Below, piece by piece: positions 46,201 to 60,320 of a stretch of DNA of 64,000 bases. The notes under the pieces were generated by a model, which did not search any database, was not told the DNA's origin, and saw only the letters and a list, made by a program, of their open reading frames with translations. The position numbers and the translations under genes were made by a program. The stretch is from assembly GCF_031877795.1 (NCBI RefSeq), contig NC_133943.1, forward strand, positions 10,409,001-10,473,000. The letters run 5' to 3'. The DNA comes from Strix aluco. Its lineage: Eukaryota > Chordata > Aves > Strigiformes > Strigidae. How positions within the stretch are numbered: the first letter of the stretch is position 1; each line of letters opens with the position of its first letter.

Positions 46201-49200
46201 TATACCACACAAAAACAATAGATACTTGTCTCCAAACCCTGAGGATTGCTGCAAGTTCTTGACAAATGCCATTTTTGTATTTGCCAGTTGAGTTGATAGC
46301 ATTTGTGACATTTCTCCTATGTCAAATACATATAAAATAATCCTTGCTCTAAATTTGAGGGTTTTTTTTTTTAAACAAGGGTTAATGTTTCAGGTAATAC
46401 ATTCTCAAGAATGTAACAGTATCACAAGCTGCTTAAAGCTACTCTGCAAACAGGGTATGGGTCAAAAGAAATCAGCAATTAAGAATTAGCCAAATCAGTA
46501 CAGGGCTCTCTACGCTGCAGACAAATAGTGTATTTGGATGTGCTGCAGTCTCACTTCTTTCAGGAGATGTGAGCAGCACACACTGACTTTCACTCTAAAA
46601 CTCAAACGCCTCATTTCCTGTTTTTACATTCTGCGCAATAGTGTTTTCTGTTAAGGGGGGAGGGAAGCAAAGCATTTCAGGAAAAAGTAGTTTTTAAAAT
46701 TGGAACGCACTTGGGACCTCTTTCCAATGCCTCATTTATACATACAGAAGCACTTTCAAATGGTGTACGTAACGGGGTATGCACAAGAAAAATGAAGGGC
46801 AGAAATAATAAGAAATATGATTTAAATATTTTAGAAATCTTTATCTTAGACAACCAAAACCAGGCAACTTCCCCTGCTTGTCTTCCCAGTCCCCACCCAA
46901 ACCACTTTTCCAAGGGAGGGTGTGGAGACTCAGACCTCGCTTTCTTTTCCTAACTTCTTCTAAGAGGAAGGAGACAGATTCTCTTAGGCTATTGTTCCCA
47001 GCTTGTTGGGTGGGTTTCACAGGCAGAAACTTTGCCTGGAGATACGCAGTAAGTAAATCAGTGATATTGGCTGGTGAAGATGAAACTCCCTTTACTGGTA
47101 AAGAATTATAGAGCTCCTCATCTGAATAGTATTTCTCATGTGTTAGACAACCCCATAATTAATTTAATTCTTGTTCTTTGCCCTCTCATGTACACACAGT
47201 GCATAATGTTGATTTAGTTTACATATTTACTAATATCAGGTGTTTGACTTCACACTACATTAGTATAAACAGAATATAGAAAATAAGTAATCTTTGATGA
47301 AGCATGCCCATTCTATGCCTACCCTGAACTTGCCAATCCAATAAATTTAAAAGGATAATTTTCAAAGAGATTATTACCATCACTATTGTTTCCAAAGTCA
47401 AATTGCTACTACAGCAGCTAAGTAAATCCTCCTTATTGCTATCTTGAGAAAAAAGCATTATTAAAATTTTGAATATTTTTCTCATAAACTGTATTCCAAG
47501 TCTCAGTACAAGGAAGGTTTATTTACCAGGAGGAACTCTGCATTTTAAGAACAATTATAAAGATAACAAAAATTTCACATTTTCTTAATGTTATATTTTA
47601 CTGTGATAAAAAGAACCAAGCAATCCCTGTCTAAAAAAGGCATAAAGAAAGCGACAGCTGTAAAGCAAGCTCTACAGTGCTGTCCTCCCAGAGTGTGTGG
47701 GAGGCAAATATGAAGACTCAGAAAGTATTTTAAATCCATTAAAATATTAACTTAGGATATGAAATACATATACAAAGATTGTCTAAGACTAACCTTTAAA
47801 AAGGCTCTCTTCTCCAATGTATTCATTATGAAGGGAGGAATCGCTGCAAATGAGAAAAGGAAAAAAAAAAGCATTAATCTTGGGAAAAAAAGGCACTTCG
47901 TTTTAATTTTCTGTTAAGATGAACTAATACCGTAGTACAATTCTCACAGCCTTTTGTCATTAACTGAGCTTCCATTTCACGCTGCCATTTCACATTGCCA
48001 ATTCAAGATACTGGATTGGTATTACAGAGATAAATTCTCCCAGTAGGCAAAACTTCTAATTTCACGTGCTACTGAACCTGAGCTCAGTAACTTGGCACTG
48101 GTCAAAGCATCTACTCTTCTTTAAACCAATTTCACTCAAGTGGAATTGGCTATCATTCCTTTGTTATCTGTACCTCTTCTGCAAAAGTATCCCAGGAGCT
48201 TTTCTGCTGTACTTCAGTGTAACACACTGTGGATATTTTCACAGTAAGAAACACACATTTCTCTGTGGAACTTCTTAACAGAAGTGTAAATACTGCCTGC
48301 ATGACTGTAAGATAATTTGGCCTCTGAGAAAAAAATCACTTAAATAGAATTTAAGCACTCTCTCACATTAGGAACTGATAATCAGGAGCTGCACATGACT
48401 GCAGTTATTCTTACCCATGCCAGGAGCAGCCATAAGAATCCTTGATATAACCACCTGGGTAATTGCCTGCTGAGCTGCTTTTGTTGATTCACCCAGTCTG
48501 TTTCCGTTCTCATCTGTGACAGGGATTCCAAACTTGAGTTCCCTGTTGAATAAGGGGTAAAAATAAAGCAGTGACTGACATGCATTTATTCACCTTTTTT
48601 GTCCCCTTAAAATTGTCAGTTACAAGAATTACGGTTTTTATTTTATTTTCCAAGTTAGCTTGTTTGTAATGCTCTTTGGCACAAAAATTTCAAAAGGCAG
48701 AGAAAGATCTTAGGGAAAAATATACTGAAAAGTAAATAACTGAATATTTGTAACAGCAATCTGCTGCTTGAGCCTGGTCACATGCATTTCAAGGGGGAGG
48801 AAAGGAGATGTGTTATTTCTGCAGTCCACAGAAGGGAGAGGTTCCCTCAAAAAACCAATCAGAAAAGTGGAATTTTCTGGCCCGCTCTGGAAGTAGTCTG
48901 TCCTTTCTGCCAGACAACACAGGGAATACAGGAAGATTAGTTCCACTGAACTAAAACAGAAGTCTTTGTGAAAATTCCCCTCTGGCATTCTAGTCTGAGG
49001 TTTCATTTGAAAGTATAAAAGGACGCACAAAACAAACTACATTTCTGTAACTCTATTATTCTCTATTAGATCTTTTGCTCAAGTGCAGGGTTAGGTGTTA
49101 AACTCACATATTGGGGAGAACTTCTAGGGGAGTGAGAAGCAGACAGAAGGGCAGATATACTGAGGACTGCTTCCATTCTTCTCCTCATCTTTTCTAAGAG

Positions 49201-52200
49201 ATAAAATGCTACCATGGATTGAATTTAATTGTACATACAAACCTTAAATATTCCCTTTTCTGCCCATAACCTTGTGTTTATAAGAGGATGCTTTTCATTT
49301 GTTTTCCCCCACTTCTATTATTAGTCCTAGTCAAATCAGAATACATATGAAATTTTGTTTCTGAGAAAGTACATATTTTTGTAATCTCAGATGATTAAGC
49401 AGGACTGCAGAGCCTGACTTCTATGACTAACTTCTGCATGTGGGTTTTGAAGCACCATTTTTGAAATGACTGTATTGTTCCAAAGTGGAGTTTGTATTAA
49501 AGGGTCCATGTGACCAAGTTTTGAAGGACCAGTACCTGGTTTCTGAAATCTAAGACTAAAGAACTCTATGGATATTTCTCTGAAGAGAGTGAAGATGTTC
49601 TGTTTCATATCTGTCACAACTAATCAGTCAAAACAAGATCATGCACGAGGTTTTTGCAAGATTCTGAAACAAGTTAAAGATATATAATGTGCTTTATTTA
49701 GTAACTTGCTGATCTAAAAACTCAATAACATCCTTTCTTCTAGAATGAGTGATCTTTGTTCTTTTTCCTACCTTTGTCTCATTAGTGGAATATTAATGCA
49801 GTTAGCAGCAGCAACAGCAGCAAAAGGAACAAACCGTCCTATAAGAGGTGAGACATGCTGTAAAACACATAGAGAGGGAAAAAAGACAAAAAATTTAAAA
49901 AATTATATAATAATTTTCTTTCCCAAAGGTCATATTAAAATGCTTCGTGTGCTAATGATAGATCAGACTTATTTCCTTTAAATTAAAACTCAATGAAAAC
50001 TCACCGGTGGGGCAGAGGTAAAACAACAAACAAACAAGACATAAGTCATAAATATTTGTGAGTGAGCAGTGGCAGGAGACTGGCAAAAACAATCTTAATT
50101 TAGTAGTATCACTGCAGAGAAGCTTCAGCTTCTGAGCATGCCTGTCAGCCCAAGAGCAACACTAAATAGACCTTTAGTGTTTCTGTGGGCAAGGTCACAG
50201 CCAGCAACATCCATACCAGCTGCTTTGCATCTAAAGGCACTGACTATGAAGGCTATTCATTTCATCAATGTTTTGTATAACCTTAATTCCTCTGCTTAGA
50301 ATAGTCTCTCAAATAATTTGTCAATTCGATACCACTCCCAGTACATTAAAACATAAGCAGAGGAGTACAAAATACGTTTTTGCTGGGGTTTTTTTTGGTA
50401 AAGGACCTTTTCTCCTTGATTGTGTTGTGCACTTGTTTAAAGAATTTGAGTCTTCTGCATTTAAGAGCAGCACCTCTGACAAGTTCTTCAGCCAGTCTGG
50501 AGTAGGCATCCATGTTTGTAGAAGTGATACTGCACCTTAAAAACACACCTATACAATTTATGGGATAATGAGTCCATATTGTTGCAATTACATATCCACT
50601 CTAATTAACTTTCAAATGCTATTAGATACTCTGATATGTAAAAAAGAAACTGCAAAAAAGTCACCTTATTAGATACAGTTTGTATTATCAAGACACAAGG
50701 CTGTTTGATATACATACAAGGAGGACAAGGTGTTTGAAATACATACAGAACCATCTACATGGGGCAAAAATAAGGTTGGAATCTAAAGAAGGGAGCTTCC
50801 AAAGGCCATTACAACTCCATACTGAGAGCTGTGCACAACATGACACAGATACATAGGAGGAGAAATGAGCTGTTAGCATCTCATAGAACACCGAAGTCTA
50901 GCTAAGAATGGAAAAAAATATCAGCAATACCTTTGTTAGTGCATTAAGTCCTAAAGCTGTTGCGACAGCACCCGTGGTAGCGGAAACATAGGCTGTTCCC
51001 AGCTGGCTAAAACAAAAATAAAAACGTTTGCACATGCACAACTACATTTATGTCACTTCTAAAAATAATTACATTTCACACATGTAGTTACGTGCCCACG
51101 TGCCCACCCCCCCACCCCCCCAAGAAGTAGACCTTTCTGTGATACTGCAATAAGATGTGGATGGAAGATTCACTAAATTAAACACTTTTCTTTCACTAGC
51201 AGTAAAAATCACATGCAACATCTAAACATTGAATCAGGTTCTGCTGGTTCTGCATTGCTATCTGTTCAGCATTTTCTCATGTGTCTGAATGAACACCTTG
51301 AAGGATTTAGTTCTGTATTTAATTTCCTAATTGCTTAAACTAATAAAATCAGTTTGGATTTCTAAGGCCATGTCTACAACAGTAATTAAAATCAGCTGTA
51401 CTGAAACCCATACATGCAGATTAGCTATGCTGCAAACACCCAAATCCAACCCAATCTGCCCTAAAACACACTTTACATACTTCCCAGCTAGGAGGTGCCT
51501 GTATATCTTCAAATCCACTGCTTCCTCCTGGACATCTATAAGCAGTTCAGCCTCAAAACCAGAAAGTCAAGCACTGCAATTCCAGTCTCCTATTCAAGAT
51601 TTCTAGCTCTCTGCATCTATTTAATATCTGTCTTTGCCTTCAAGTAGAAACAAGTCCTGTGCAGACCAGTTCCCTGAAGTGTTCTTTTTGTAAATAAGCA
51701 CACAGGGTGGTGTGTGCTATACTGCAGGGCACTGGGAAGATGGCACAGAGAGACACCCGAAGGTCCACACAAAACATCAACTTAGAAAAATCCTGGTATA
51801 ACACCAAACCAATGAGGCACTTTCAAATGGTTGACTGAGCAATGCACACAGACTCCTGTTAAATCCTACACCATTAAGTGCTTATGATCAAGGTGCTTAG
51901 GCTTATCTTAAGGGCAGAAATGGAGTTTCTCACCTCCACGATTCTCAGACTTCTCATCTGTGCATATCAAATCAAAAAAAAGCACAGGTGAAAAGACTTA
52001 TCCCTCTATCACCTCAAACTTTAAAGACCAACCATGTTCCAGCACATCAGAGAGCAACTTACAAACACATCAGAAGTATGTGGTTCAGTGTCTGACCTGA
52101 CAGTAATTGGGGCATCACCACTCCTGTTTGTGTAATTCACTATAGCATTGAACGACTGGTTAATCCACTGCCAGAAAACCACCGCTGGTGTCGTTCTTGA

Positions 52201-55200
52201 AAAGAGAAACAATTATTATTATTATTATTAAAAACACAGCTGAATCAACAGCACAGAAAAATGATGGCAAATCAAGAAAAGCCAGTGCAAGCAGTAAGCA
52301 TGCAGAGGTTCTTGTTTATCTGAATGAAACAATACAGTCAAAGAGATACTGTCTTGACAATGAAAGTACTACGAAGAATAGAATTTAAAAGTATTGTGAT
52401 TAAATAGCAAGGTTCAGTTGGGACAATGGTTTGTTGTAGTAACAAAAGCATTATAGCAAACTGCTCTATGAAAAACACACAGAGAAATATGAAACACTAA
52501 TTTCTAGAATACTTTCCCAGGGTTATTATTCCTTTACAGCCTGCTAGTTGTCTTTGGAAGCTCCATAAGTGACTGAGAGGTGGATTTTAGGCGACAGGGT
52601 TTATCCTCTCAGTCTTCAAAAAGCTATTATGATGCCTTTTAATAAATCCCTGTGACACTAAAACATTCAGTCACATGTAGAAACAGATTAAAAGACACTT
52701 AACTCCAAAATGAAAAGTTATTTTCATGAAAATACCTGCATGTTTAAGAAGTACAGGTACAGCACAGAAATTATTCAGGTTCAGTACAGCATGAACCAGA
52801 TGACCAGTCATCAAAAAAAAGCAAACCAAAACAAAAGCTTCAAGGAATCCTTATAAATTCTGTCAGTGCCAGTATGCAGATGCCTTAGGACAAAAAGCTG
52901 CTAACTTGTCAGCATGGGTGGGGGGCAGCGAAAAAACCAATATTCTGTACAAGTTGCAGAGTCCCCGTTTAACAAGCTAATGTAGTCCCTGTTAAACTGC
53001 AGATATAATAATTTTACAAATAGTTATGCTGATAAATTACAAAAATGACAGTCAATTTTTTTCACAATGTACAGGGCTGTCTCGTGGTGCGATGAATGCT
53101 TCTGCTCTCAAACTAGTTAGTTTATCTAAACAACAGGACAAACTTATGAAAAAGAAATTCACTAAGGGCCATTAAATAAAACACTACCTCTAGATCAGAA
53201 AGTTCCTGATGCAGAAACAGCTGGAGGCTAGGAGTATACCAGGGGAAAAGTGTTTCCTTGTGTACCAAGACCACAAACTTTGCCCCCAGTGGAGACACCA
53301 CTGAAGATTCTGCTCCACCAGAATCTGTCAGGGGAACCAGGCTACCAAAAATAGCAGTTGCTACTGAAAACTATTTCCTAATTATTAAAATAACTTTTCA
53401 TAGGACTTTAAAGCTTATACGTAATTAAATTATTTAATAACACAGGCAGTAATGGCAATAGGAACATGGTTCTCATTGGAGGGCTGATATGGAAATTGAG
53501 AGTGCTAAAGAAGCAGTAGTTGTAGCAATTATTCTGTAACAGATGGGAAAGCAAAGAGGAGATGCTAGAGTAGAAAGTGTGTGTGTATATCATGAGGCTT
53601 TGGTTCTGAAATGGGAAGATATGTTATTTCTTTAAATTGAAAAAAAATGAAAAATTTGGAAGATTTGAAAGTGTACTCTTATTCCCCCTGGTTTCCAGTA
53701 TCTGAATGAGATGCCAAAGTGATAAACTAGCTGGATTTTTTCCATCACTACTACTGTTCTTCCTTCTTTCTTCCTGTGCATGTACAACTCTTCCTGTCTC
53801 ATCTTTTCCTGTTTCCTTGCTACTAGTGTGTAGAGGATGTTAGGCCTGCTATAAAGTTTAGGTGGGACTCACATTGCCTTACTGCACGCCCAAGAGCCCT
53901 CGTAGGTGTAACGAGGAATTTGCTTCTTCCAGTGGCCAGCAATAACCAGAACACAGTGATGTGCAGTAAGATGGAGGCCACACTGCATCATCCAAGGGCT
54001 TCTACACGATCCTGTTTGCACTGCTGAGCGTTTGGTCCAAAGAAACCAATGTCTTCCAGGCTAATAAAGCACCTAGTTTTGAATCTGAGTGACTACCGAT
54101 AATGCAAAGAAAAGGTATATAGCTGCTATAAGTATTAAAGATAATAACAGAACATGCATAACAGAATAAGCAGTTAACAGGAAGCAGTGCTTGTGAATGG
54201 GCAGCTGTACTGATGGCTTTATTCATATTCTTGACTGCTTTTTAAAAACACACACATATATACGCACCATTCAAAATAGCTGTGCCCTTCTGGAGTGTGA
54301 GTCAAGAATTTGTAAAATCTCAGCATCAGAAACACTATTGTCATTTCCCCTGAACCTCCCACCAGTTCTTGCTAACAAAGCACTGTGTCACAAAAATATT
54401 TCTGACATGGAGTCTACTAACAGATGATACTGGCTTCTGCTGTGGGCTTCACTGTACTGGTGATTCAAGAACTATTGAGGAAATGGAAGGAACAAACAGG
54501 AGCGGGAGAAACTTGATGGCTGATGGACCAAAGCATACTGAGTACTCACTTGGCAGACAGAACATCCTACATGCCAGATCTCTAAGGTTAGAAATTCCCA
54601 GGTATCTCCTCCTCTTTGTCCTCCACATAACTCTCCTACATGGATGGGATTTTTGAACATTCAATTTTCCCAGTTTGAGGAAAAGTGGGATGGTGAAGGA
54701 GAGGGGCTAAGGGCTTATCTCTCAACTACTTCCACAGGAAATCATTAATCAGTGTGAGGGAATGCAGAAAGAGAAAAGGAAGCAAAATGTTACATTTTAA
54801 AACATTTATCATAAATCTTCCAAAATGGTCTTTTGACAAAAACATTGATTTTCACTTATCTAATTTGTAGGCAAATATTTTATGTTATATTGCCATCACT
54901 TACCTATAAAAGGTCATCATACAACCTGTGATAGTCATGTTCATGGGTACCTGAGCTGACATTCGGCCAATCAAGACCATCTTTTCACCAGTGTCTGGGT
55001 GAAAGGCTGAATCATAGATATATTTTGCTCTCCACAAGTCATCTTCTGTCAAGCCAGGTGCCACGATACCTTGTCTTGGGACAAGTTAAAAAACAAAACA
55101 AGCAACAGCAAAAAGTACAACTGTTATAAAATGCTGCAACCTCCAGTGACAAATGTGACATCAGAGGATTTTGGGATGTTCATGCTAAGTTAATGTAACC

Positions 55201-55880
55201 TCATAGTTGGCTTGTAGATCTTCAGCTTTTAAATGGACTGGTGAAGTAAAAAGAATCAAAACTCACAGCAGTGCTTATGTTGGCTAAGTCCATATATCCA
55301 GCACCAAATTTTTGTTTACTCAAACTTGTACTAGATTTTAGAGCTAAAATGTAGAGCTAAAATCTCTGGATTCATTAGCATGAAACTCTGAAAATTTACT
55401 TTGAAAGTATTTAGGAAACTACTTGCTCCAAACTAGAACACATAAGAGGAAGTTTTAAACTCTGTTGTCATATTAACTATTTTCAGAATTAGACACTTTT
55501 GTATTTCAAAATACTTTACAGGGGTTCTCAGATGACATAATTTCCCCATTCATTAGCCAGTTTGTTTAAAAAGCAAAGTGTGTCAAACTCCGAAATAAGA
55601 AGAAAGAGTGGTGCAATGAATACAGTGTTTTAAATATTTCGTTTTAAATATATAACCATGTACTTATCATTGACATGGACTTTATGGGACAGCAGTAAAA
55701 GTGATCAAGGCCATACCTGTAATCATGCACAATTTTTCTTGCATTTTCCAGTTGGGCATCAGATAACAAAATATTCCGGGGGTCTGTTACAGTAAAGAAG
55801 TGACTGGCTCGTCCAACAAAAGTGCTTTGATCCCATCGGGGCTCCTTGATATTAATATTTAATGGTATATCTGCTGACAT
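40300..55880 (-). CDS. SFXN1: Sideroflexin-1, mitochondrial serine transporter
   Basis: Ten coding exons in transcript order: 55880-55717, 55074-54904, 52195-52097, 51006-50931, 49857-49772, 48542-48415, 47843-47794, 42582-42533, 41885-41838, 40396-40300. They total 969 nt, or 322 residues, the same as human SFXN1. The ATG at 55878-55880 opens [20 protein letters not shown]; the acceptor is at 55892, so the rest of the 5' UTR is in an upstream exon outside the recognised region. The family motif HPDTG is at 80-84. Hydrophobic membrane segments include [17 protein letters not shown] and [20 protein letters not shown], and the C-terminus is [12 protein letters not shown]1 carries serine across the mitochondrial inner membrane for one-carbon metabolism. 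Residues such as [12 protein letters not shown] favour SFXN1 over SFXN3. Introns 40397-41837, 41886-42532, 47844-48414, 48543-49771, 49858-50930, 51007-52096, 52196-54903 and 55075-55716 hold no recognised gene. Confidence 0.97.
43833..43861 (+). repeat. Three 8-C runs separated by single A (G-quadruplex-prone on the - strand)
   Basis: The 9-base unit A plus C8 occurs three times after CC, ending in GG. On the - strand, the SFXN1 sense strand, this gives 24 guanines in three long runs, enough for quadruplex formation in DNA or pre-mRNA. It is probably a minisatellite-like tract of variable length. Confidence 0.85.
45441..45457 (+). repeat. Short (AT)n microsatellite
   Basis: About eight alternating AT units followed by ACAC, inside an SFXN1 intron. 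Confidence 0.85.
46070..46170 (-). other. Unassigned exon-like segment inside an SFXN1 intron
   Basis: On the - strand a GAATTTTTCAG acceptor (AG at 46172-46171) and an ACT|GTGAGT donor enclose 101 nt. An ATG at 46158-46160 in a good context (AAAAATGAG) opens 30 codons that begin [20 protein letters not shown] and continue with a hydrophobic LFLPLSL stretch, as in a membrane segment. An in-frame stop lies just upstream. I do not recognise the peptide and could not find partner exons. It could be a first exon of a nested gene, an alternative SFXN1 exon, or chance. Confidence 0.3.
51095..51121 (+). repeat. C-rich tract, G-quadruplex-prone on the - strand
   Basis: Runs of 3, 3, 7 and 7 C with loops of 5, 1 and 1 bases lie about 90 bp upstream (in SFXN1 sense) of the exon 51006-50931. 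The - strand therefore fits the usual four-run quadruplex pattern close to a 3' splice site. Confidence 0.8.
52212..52230 (+). repeat. (ATT)n microsatellite beside an SFXN1 exon
   Basis: About six ATT units, starting 17 bp from the acceptor edge of the exon 52195-52097. In SFXN1 sense this is an AAT tract just upstream of the 3' splice site. Confidence 0.85.
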
Positions 55881-58800
55881 CTTCAAAAACTCTGTGAAGA
55901 AAACATGAAAATTTGCAACTCAGAATTCCACTTATCTCATAATGTATCTACAATCTGCAGGATGAAAAGTGGTTATGCTTAGATTAAAAAAACCAAACTG
56001 ATGATGTCAGTTATCATCATGGGTTTTAGTGAGGTTGGAATTGATAGAACTAAAGAAGCAAGAAATTACTTAAATGTCTACAGATGTGTTTCTGTGCCTG
56101 TTTCCCCAAGACATTTATATATTACATCTTTGTAAGAGTATGAGTATCTCATTATGAGATAGAGGTACATCATGTACAAATATCTGAGGATGAGGCAGAT
56201 GCTAACAAAATATAGAAATTTATTAATAAATAACAATATACTAATCAGAAGTGTGCTTTATTTCAATGATGAATTAGTGTTTGCTGAAAATACTGTCTTG
56301 AAGGGAAGGAGAAATTCAGTATTTCAAGACATGCCCGAAGAGCTCCTATAAAGTGCAGTGACGGAAGAAATATTTAATAAAATCCAGTTAACTTCTCTGG
56401 CATAGCAAAACAAAACAAAAATTAGGAACACAAACCCAACAATTTATTTTAATAAATGTTGTTTCTCTAAATCCATGTTTTAACCAAACAAAGATTATAT
56501 AATGCAACAATTTGCCACATTATAAACACATGACCGGATCTCCTAATGATACTTCAAAGATGGTTAAAGAACTACAGTGAAGGGCACTGAACTAACATAG
56601 TTGTGCATTTATGGGGCCTAAAGCCCAGAAAATTAAAAATTACTTCAGGATGACTAAGTTTACTTCAATCCTTCATCTAATGAAAGGACAGTCCCTGCAT
56701 AGCACAAGTTATATGAACTTTAACTTTCTCGAGAAATTTCTGCAGCATATTCAATAGCCAGTTAAAAAAAAAAAAGACCATCCTCCAAATAATGCTTGTA
56801 ATTCAAATGGCTGAAGTAAATTTGATCTCTAAAAATACAGATTATATCACATAGCATTTTTTCTGTTTTAATAGGAAAAACATCACCATGAGGACAACTG
56901 ATACATATGGTGTAAGCTGCCACTGAAGAGTATTTTCTTTTTAACTCAAGACCACCATGAAGTTGTCTGAGACATTTTGGTCAATTTGATGAAACTTACA
57001 ATGAAGAACAGAAAAAAATTCACAAAAAGAAAGTAACTAATCATGTAAAGCATCTCCATCATAAAAAAACCCCCATGAACTTCATGGGAGAAAAGGAGAG
57101 ACCATTCATGAAATTTGAGGAAGTTATTGTCCATCTCTCAAACGTAATTATGATCCTTCTCTTCTACCTCAAGTGGAAAAACTTGGAAGTCTTTGAAAAA
57201 GTAAACTACAGAAATAAAGGCTTAACTCTCCCCATCTATCATAACCATCCCTAACTCATCAGCTTCAAGCAACTGGAAGGAGGAGGAAACTAACAAATAT
57301 TTACAAGACACTACAGACCAGCATTTCTAGCAAAAAAAAAGACCACCCAAAAGTCCCCCAAAAGTCTGTTCTTGAAAGTGAGCTAAGTCAGCTCATAGTT
57401 CTACAAGAAGGAGATTATACACCTTTGTAACATCTCTCACAGGCACCATGAAATCAACTTTTTAAGCAGTCGAGGACTGTGTAAAAAATTATTCTGCCTT
57501 GAACCACTTATCATTCTGAATGGGTCTCAGAGTGGGAATTATTCAGGGAAAAGTCTGTCTTCCCTGCATTTACCCAGACTTAACATTTTTATGCTTATGT
57601 AATAGCACAAGCATGACTATTATTTAGGACTTCTGTGGTTGCTATTACTGTGATTTAATGACAATGAAAACCTAGTGGCCACATACTATTTTATGGTGTA
57701 CCGTACAAACAATAGGGGAAGTATTTGATTTTCTCATATGCCAGGAAGAACCACCGATGACATTCAGATTGCTCAAATTCTTCTCAATGTTACATGTGCT
57801 CAGGAAGTCAATAGAAACTGTGTATGCATAAGCCTGATGGCACTGAGCACCAGACACGACTGTAAAGCTGTAAAGATAAGGTTGCAAAAATGCAGAATAA
57901 CTCCATTATACACGAAGATAAGCAATGTTTAAAGAGGATTTGGCAAGACCATTCTACTCAGCACTACTGAATATTTGAGGCAAAGTTGCACGTGTGGTAA
58001 TGAAGAAAGCGAAGTAACCTACTGCTAGTACACCAAATTTTGAGAAGCCAGAATGGATTAAATAAATAATAATGAAGGGTTGTCCTTCACAATCACAGCA
58101 TGATTAACAGCTGAATGATGGAAATGTTATATATCAGCTAGTATTACTAAATAAGTTTATTACAAATTTATTAGAAAACCCTAATTTGGTGCCACTCAAT
58201 AAAAACATCCTTCCTTTTGTACATTTATTGGTAATTAAGGTTTCTTTAAGTTAAACAATCAGTTTCTATTAAAAACTCAAGGAGTTTGTTTTTACCAACT
58301 GAAAAAAAACAAAAAAAAGTTTTAGGATCTTTATGTATTATTTTTATGTTTAGCTGGTATTATTTCTGATAGAACAGTGAAAAAACAAAAACATTAAATA
58401 AGAAAGATCTCTGCTTTCTACCAGACTCAAGCTTTTCTTTGAACAAATAATCTCCAATTCTACAGAACAGATCTTATTATTGAATTTTACCCATGCTAAA
58501 TTAATTCGATTAAAAATCACATAAAAATTATAACTACCTGCTCTCTAAATTTTCCTTACATCAGGAGAAACTCAGAGCTGTATACTGGCAAAGCAGAGCC
58601 ATTTGCCTTTGCAGTGTAGAGAGCAGTTGTGTAAAACCAAGCTGTGTTGCTGCAGATATTGCTGAATTCTGGATAATCATGAACTGACAGCACAGGCTGC
58701 AGGTAGGACACCAGTGGGACTGCTTTTGCTTTTTCCTGATAAACTGTATTAAGAGTTTAAATGCTCAATTAATCCTTTCCAGACAAGTTTAAAATTCCCA

Positions 58801-60204
58801 GTTTCTACTCCAAGTCATCATGTGCAAGGTTGTTTCAAAGACTCCCAAAACAGTATAAGCTCTCACAGCTTTTATTGCAATAATTAACACCCCCCAGCTA
58901 TTTGACAAAGGCATAAATCATTCTGAATGCTTGGATAAAGGAAAATATACTGAAGTATCTCCAGAAAATGGTACTGTTAAAAACACGTGATCATTTGAAA
59001 TCACAAGGCCAGGGTTTTCTATGCCCGTCTCCACCCAATGCAGTGCTCTTTCTGTATTGTGAAAATATATGTGAAACCAGAACAAGTGACGAAATAAAGC
59101 CAGTTTGTACTAACAAAAATTAAGACCTTCTTATGACCAGCACCGACCTGACTGAGAACGGAGCACACAGAGCTGGATTTATGCCTTTCTTAAGAGTTAA
59201 AAATCTCTGTTCACTTGGCACTGACCCCAAGCAGCAGCTCTGAAGCCCTGGGTACGATGAAGACTCCTGCAGTGCAGTGTCTTCTTTCCCACCAGGTGTA
59301 TACTACATGGAATATGAGCTATTTGCTGCAGTAGGTTATCACATACTTTTAGTTTAATACAGTAAAATGGTACTGTGAGGTGCAACAGAAGAACATGCTG
59401 ATTGTATTTGGTGAATGTTAGCAATATTTAAAAGCTATTTGCTCTATAGTGTTTTACCTGTTCAGGAGGTGATCCACTGCTGCATAGAAATAGCTGCCAA
59501 ATATGCGTTTCAATGATTAAAATGAACATTGATAAATTTATTTAATATATTAAATCCGGCCTACTGAATACACTTTCTTGCTCTTTCACTACGTCATTTT
59601 TCCCTAGTGGCTTTCAGTTTTTCTTTGGTACAAGAGACCTCAAGAAAAACATTGTTCCAAAGGCCTGTTCATGTATTAAAATTTGCAGTCATTAACTCAA
59701 ATAAGTAAGCATAAAGCAAGTATACAAGGACCATCAGCGTTGCTGCTCCAATTTACAGTAAATACAGTCATGATTCAACAGCTCTCAGATCTTAAAAGTT
59801 TCACCATCAAGTTAGGGAAGGTCCTAAAGCTTCCCAACATACTAGAAGGCTAATAAGTGTGGTATAGTATGGGAAAGTAATCTTTTCCTGCTTCTTCCAC
59901 TCCCTTTCACTGTTAAGTTCATTACTGTACAGCAGCTTTTATTATGGTCTTTACTATATGCTGAGACAGGATTTCCCTACGGTGAAACAATAAATCTTAC
60001 AAACTTCAAGAAAATAAGGTGCCATAGCAATATATCATTTACTAAGCTAACCCTGAAGCATGAAGGCATTTGTACCAGAATTATAAATAACTGACATCAG
60101 ACCAGTAAAACCTAACACTACTTCTTTTTGCAGCTTACTCCAAAGACATTTAGAGATGTTACCAGCTTTCCAGCACTGTTAAGGAGCATCCTTCCCCCCA
60201 CACA

Positions 60205-60320
60205 CAGGTAAAAGAAACAAGTAAATAACATAACTTGGCTCAAGACCACAGTCCAAGTCACAAATGACAGAAGAACCTAGAACTCCTGACCTGTGCTCTA
60301 AGTAGTGCTGATATGGCAAG
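60205..60320 (-). mobile_element. Possible old MIR-like SINE fragment
   Basis: The + strand resembles MIR in reverse: ACTTGGCTCAAGACCACAG near 60233, CACAAATGACAGAAGAACCT near 60259, then ACTCCTGACCTGTGCTCTAA near 60282, matching the order of the MIR core and its 5' end. It is more diverged than the copy at 23706, so the call is tentative. Confidence 0.4.

Larger units (their letters stand above)
42583..47793 (-). other. SFXN1: Large SFXN1 intron
   Basis: This 5.2 kb intron separates the 50-nt exons at 47794-47843 and 42533-42582. It holds a C-run repeat at 43833-43861, a (TA)n tract at 45441-45457 and an unassigned exon-like segment at 46070-46170. I see no clear transposon. Confidence 0.8.
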
